From assembly GCF_008831285.2 (NCBI RefSeq), contig NC_045138.2, positions 6,417,205 through 6,481,204 on the forward strand: a DNA stretch of 64,000 bases, written 5' to 3'. This DNA is from Nymphaea colorata (Eukaryota > Streptophyta > Magnoliopsida > Nymphaeales > Nymphaeaceae). A model generated the notes under the pieces. It was not told the origin of the DNA. It did no database searches and was given only the letters and a program-made list of their open reading frames with translations. Each line of letters opens with the position of its first letter. Position 1 is the stretch's first letter. The position numbers were made by a program, and so were the translations under genes. This document shows, one piece after another, positions 60,820 through 64,000 of the stretch.

Positions 60820-60990
60820 TAGGGTGGTACATGAGCCGAGTCCAGCATGAGCTCGGTCAGCTCGACACTACTCAACACATACTTAATTTGCTTGGCTCAA
60901 CCTTGAGCAATGAGTCAAGTTGTATAAGGTCAGCTTGAGCTGGACTTGAAAGACTGGATCCTAGCTAGATCTCGACTTTGTTAAGCTTGT
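60820..60990. repeat. GCTCGA-rich repeat in U4
   Basis: It contains TAGGGTGGTACATGAGCCGA and GAGCTCGGTCAGCTCGACA; counterpart of 24157 and 44110. Confidence 0.6.
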
Positions 60991-61679
60991 TTTCCAACAT
61001 GACAACTGTCATTTGACTTGATCTCTTTCCTTAATATATGTTTAAGTTTAGAAGCTCGAGTTTACTGAGTGAGTTCAAGTCAAGTTCAAGTAGGCTCGAC
61101 TCGTTATATAGCACGACTCAATGCCAATGATACATGTGGGAATATGGTGAAATCAACCAAATATCTGAATGATATTCAGCTCCTCAACAATGGAAACAGA
61201 GTTACTGTGGTTGAGAATGTCTACTGGAGAATGTCACCCATCAATTCAATTAAGAGATTTCTTTAGATGGTAGTTCCTATCCCAATTCAACACCAAAGAT
61301 AAGGAAAAATACTCATTTTCCTTAATTTACATAACCTTACATCTATTGAGTATTGTTTTGCAAATCATAAATCCTTTCTTGTAGCCATCTCCCAAGACAT
61401 GGAACCAATGCCATTTCGAAAACTATTTATCCTCGTTGGCACAAAGGCAGTAACAAAAGAAATCCCAGATTTTATGGCACCGATTATGTAACAAATTATA
61501 TTATGTGGAGGAACCAATATGCAAATAAAATAAATATTGTGGTTCTACATGGTCAAGCCACACCCAGCATTGCCTTTAAACTAAGTGAGAATAAGTTGGT
61601 GCACAGCACAATATTTGACACTTAACTTATGGATTTATAGAAGAAAGTAAGACTTAGTTGTTAAAAGTATATATACTCA

Positions 61680-61910
61680 ACAGGAAGGCTATTCGGATTA
61701 TCTCACATTTGCATCAGTAGCCAAATTAATTAAATATTCTTAAATATTTTCTCTGTATTGAAGGAACTAAGAGTTGGTCACTTCAAATGGATATTCACAA
61801 TGTCTTTCTTCATAGGGTATCTTCAGTGGGGTAGAGATTGATATGCAAATTGAATAAACTGTTGTACTGAGTTAAATAAGGTCCATGAAATTGTTGGGTG
61901 AGCAAGAAGA
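61680..61910 (+). pseudogene. Copia RT scrap in U4
   Basis: Same remnant as 25110-25345; the FLH-like and LICKLNK-like segments are at about 61802-61860. Broken by stops. Confidence 0.5.
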
Positions 61911-62600
61911 ATATTATATCATACCGCACCAAACAAGAGAAACGAAATCTACAATTTAGTTTCATTTAATACACAATTTAGTGATGCATAGAAGGTAATA
62001 CTAAGAACAGAATAATTACCTAGTTAAGAAGTCTTCACTTCAAGTATTTATTCAACAATTTTCATGAAAAGAGTGATCCTTATTAATATTTCCCTACTTA
62101 AGTTATAAGCAAAAAGTAACGCCAGAAAAACAGAAATTTTCTTGGAACAAATTTCATACATAATTAAAATAATAACCATATTTATTCAAGTATATGCGGT
62201 ATAGATTCTTTGTCACTAAATAAGAAAGAGAGTTGATCATGATATAGATTCTCTGGTCCAATCCGATTCATTAGCATTTGTGTTCTACAACACCTCGTGA
62301 ATATTAAAATCTCATATTCTCGAGTTGTTCTAGTCCAAATTGGTTATAAATATGTAATTCATATTGTTAATTCGATTAGAATCAACCTACAAATTCTGAA
62401 ATATGAGATCTATACAAAGCTAAACAATATTAAATTAGACATTTTCTCAATGCTAGAAGGTAAATTAAGTATTTCAAGTGTAGATTTTAAATCGAATCTA
62501 AAATAGATTCTGTCATGAACTATGAATTTTGCGGGGATGTTGTCATAGCCTACTGTTTACTTCACGAGGCTTGTTTTATGCCTTGAACAACTTTTGTAGG

Positions 62601-64000
62601 GACGGCTTTCACCCCAGGTAACTTTTGCCCAGATTTTCAAGCTGACCCCTAAACGTGTGACTAAAATCAATAAAAACTGTTCACTTCCATTTTAAAAAGA
62701 GGAGTGACCATGTAGGAAAAGAATAACCTTCATAGAATCAAACAACAAGTCAATAAATGTCGTTTTCTGTGAATAATTAGGAAAACTTATTTTACATCAA
62801 AAAGTAAAAATAAAAATGTTGTATTTTTTTTGTCAAACGAATGTTATAATTAATCATGTTCAAATTTGCTAAAAACAACATAAAGTTCAAAGATCAAAAT
62901 TCCGAGCATTGGAAATGTGCCAAATCTGGGTCACGAGCTCTTTCAGACCACCATACATATACAATCATAATCAGATCTAGATCTGGTATGGAAAATATGT
63001 GAGGATTCAGATCTAATACCTCTTTATCACAAACCCGTGACCCATTTGCCTGGTCAATTGTCACCCTCATAAAGTCTCAAAAGTAGGGATATAAACGGGA
63101 TAGACCCATTCAAATTTAAATTCAAATACGGTTTACAGTTTGAACACTAAACATAAATTCAAATAAAGTACCCACCAGTATCTGATAAAGATCCTATCTA
63201 TATAATGAAGCTGGATCTCACATAAGTCGGATCCGAATTCGGTTTTCCAAAAAATCAGCTCTGGATTCAAATATTCAAATAAGAAAAGAATAACCTTCAT
63301 TGAATCAAACAACAAGACAATAAATGTTGTTTTCTGTGAATAATTTGGAAAACTTATTTTACATCAAAAAGTAAAAATAAAATTGTTCTATTTTTTTATC
63401 AAACGAAGCTTATATAATTAATCATGTTTAAATATGATAAAAACAACTTCAAGTTCAAAGATCAAAAAGTAGTTGCACTTTAGATTTAGTTATCTAATTT
63501 TATCTCCTGAAGGTGACATATGACATTAGCAAGGACACAAGTCTGAGCATTGTAAATGTGCCAAATCTGGGTCACGAGCTATTTGAGACCACCATACATA
63601 TACAATCATAATCAGATCTAGATCTGGTATGGAAGTAAACGGGTCAGACCCAATCAAATTTAAATTCAAATACGGTTTGCAGTTTAAACACTAAACATAA
63701 ATTCGAATAAAGTACCCACCACCACCAGTATCTGATAAAGATCATATCTATATAATGAATCTGGATCTCACACTAGTCGGATCCGAATTCAGTTTTCCAA
63801 AAAATCAGCTCTGGATTCAAATATTCAAATATGATTAGTTCAATTGGTTAAAGATTAAACCCAACCCGAAACCAAAATTACATCGTGACCTAAAAGTCAA
63901 GACACAAGACAACTGGTGCAGAAATTTTTTATTTTAATTTATTTCCCTTGGTTTAATTAGATGTAACATAGTCTTTTTAAGTATATCTTGACATTTTTTA
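62601..64000. repeat. P module, copy P4, with internal tandem duplication
   Basis: It begins like P1-P3 (CAGGTAACTTTTGCCCAG). A 567-bp segment is duplicated in tandem: GAATAACCTTCAT at 62721 and again at 63288, and GGATTCAAATATTCAAAT at 63262 and 63811. The first copy lacks about 85 bp near 62898 relative to the others. It runs off the window end. No gene. Confidence 0.8.

Larger units (their letters stand above)
57716..62600. repeat. U module, copy U4
   Basis: Third U block, most similar to U3. Contents in order: GA/TA-rich tracts (58240-58600), three ~300-bp monomers (59716-60440), GCTCGA-rich repeat (60820-60990) and copia RT scrap (61680-61910). Short frames such as 59438-59641 are partly shared with U3 but carry no domain. 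No gene. Confidence 0.8.

Noticed and set aside
1-64000. tRNA, rRNA or known small-RNA genes
   Set aside because: None seen on reading both strands; the only tRNA-related sequence is the copia primer-binding site.

Overview
This window looks like nuclear DNA of a flowering plant: AT-rich, full of (TA)n, (TC/GA)n and (CA)n microsatellites, with remains of Ty1/copia and LINE retrotransposons and fragments of plant genes (a GH35 beta-galactosidase with plant-type exon borders, and a CNL-type disease-resistance LRR). I cannot name the species. I find no intact protein-coding gene, no rRNA, no tRNA and no CRISPR array. Almost everything is repeat, pseudogene or retrotransposon debris. All similarities were judged by eye; no alignment was run.

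The main organising feature is a tandem segmental duplication. Blocks recur in the same order: U (about 5 kb, holding ~300-bp monomers, a GCTCGA-rich repeat and a copia RT scrap), then P (1.3-1.9 kb), then an inverted-repeat 'foldback' element F, then its downstream tail and the W repeat, then a minus-strand LINE, then copia sequence, then U again. Three U blocks start near 20880, 40999 and 57716. Four P blocks start near 1373, 26161, 45766 and 62601. The spacing between P blocks falls from about 24.8 to 19.6 to 16.8 kb because each unit has its own insertions and deletions.

Region by region: 1-1372 holds a truncated LINE copy (A). 1373-4560 holds P1, foldback F1, tail and W. 4561-8597 is unit-specific and carries a broken beta-galactosidase (6156-7025) followed by a 1.27-kb palindromic element with a nested 56-bp hairpin. 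8796-12170 holds two further foldback copies with tails and W repeats. 12171-16250 holds LINE copy B with an NBS-LRR fragment at its edge, fused to a minus-strand copia fragment. 16251-20879 is unit-specific, with a second inverted-repeat structure and foldback F4. 20880-28776 is U2, P2 and F2. 28777-32577 holds a fragment of an unidentified gene whose exon is also present as a long antisense inverted duplication (hairpin). 32578-40998 holds tail, W, LINE copy C and a copia element with a recognisable 5' LTR and primer-binding site but a lost 3' end. 40999-49740 is U3, P3, F3 and W. 49821-57715 holds the most complete foldback copy, the second copy of the gene-hairpin block, W, LINE copy D, and the 3' end of a related copia element. 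57716-64000 is U4 and P4, the latter with its own 567-bp tandem duplication.

The points most worth a second look are the inverted duplication of a gene exon (kept in both segmental copies, the structure from which young MIRNA or hairpin-siRNA loci can arise), the foldback family with arms of about 570 bp, and the palindrome-within-palindrome at 7331-8597.
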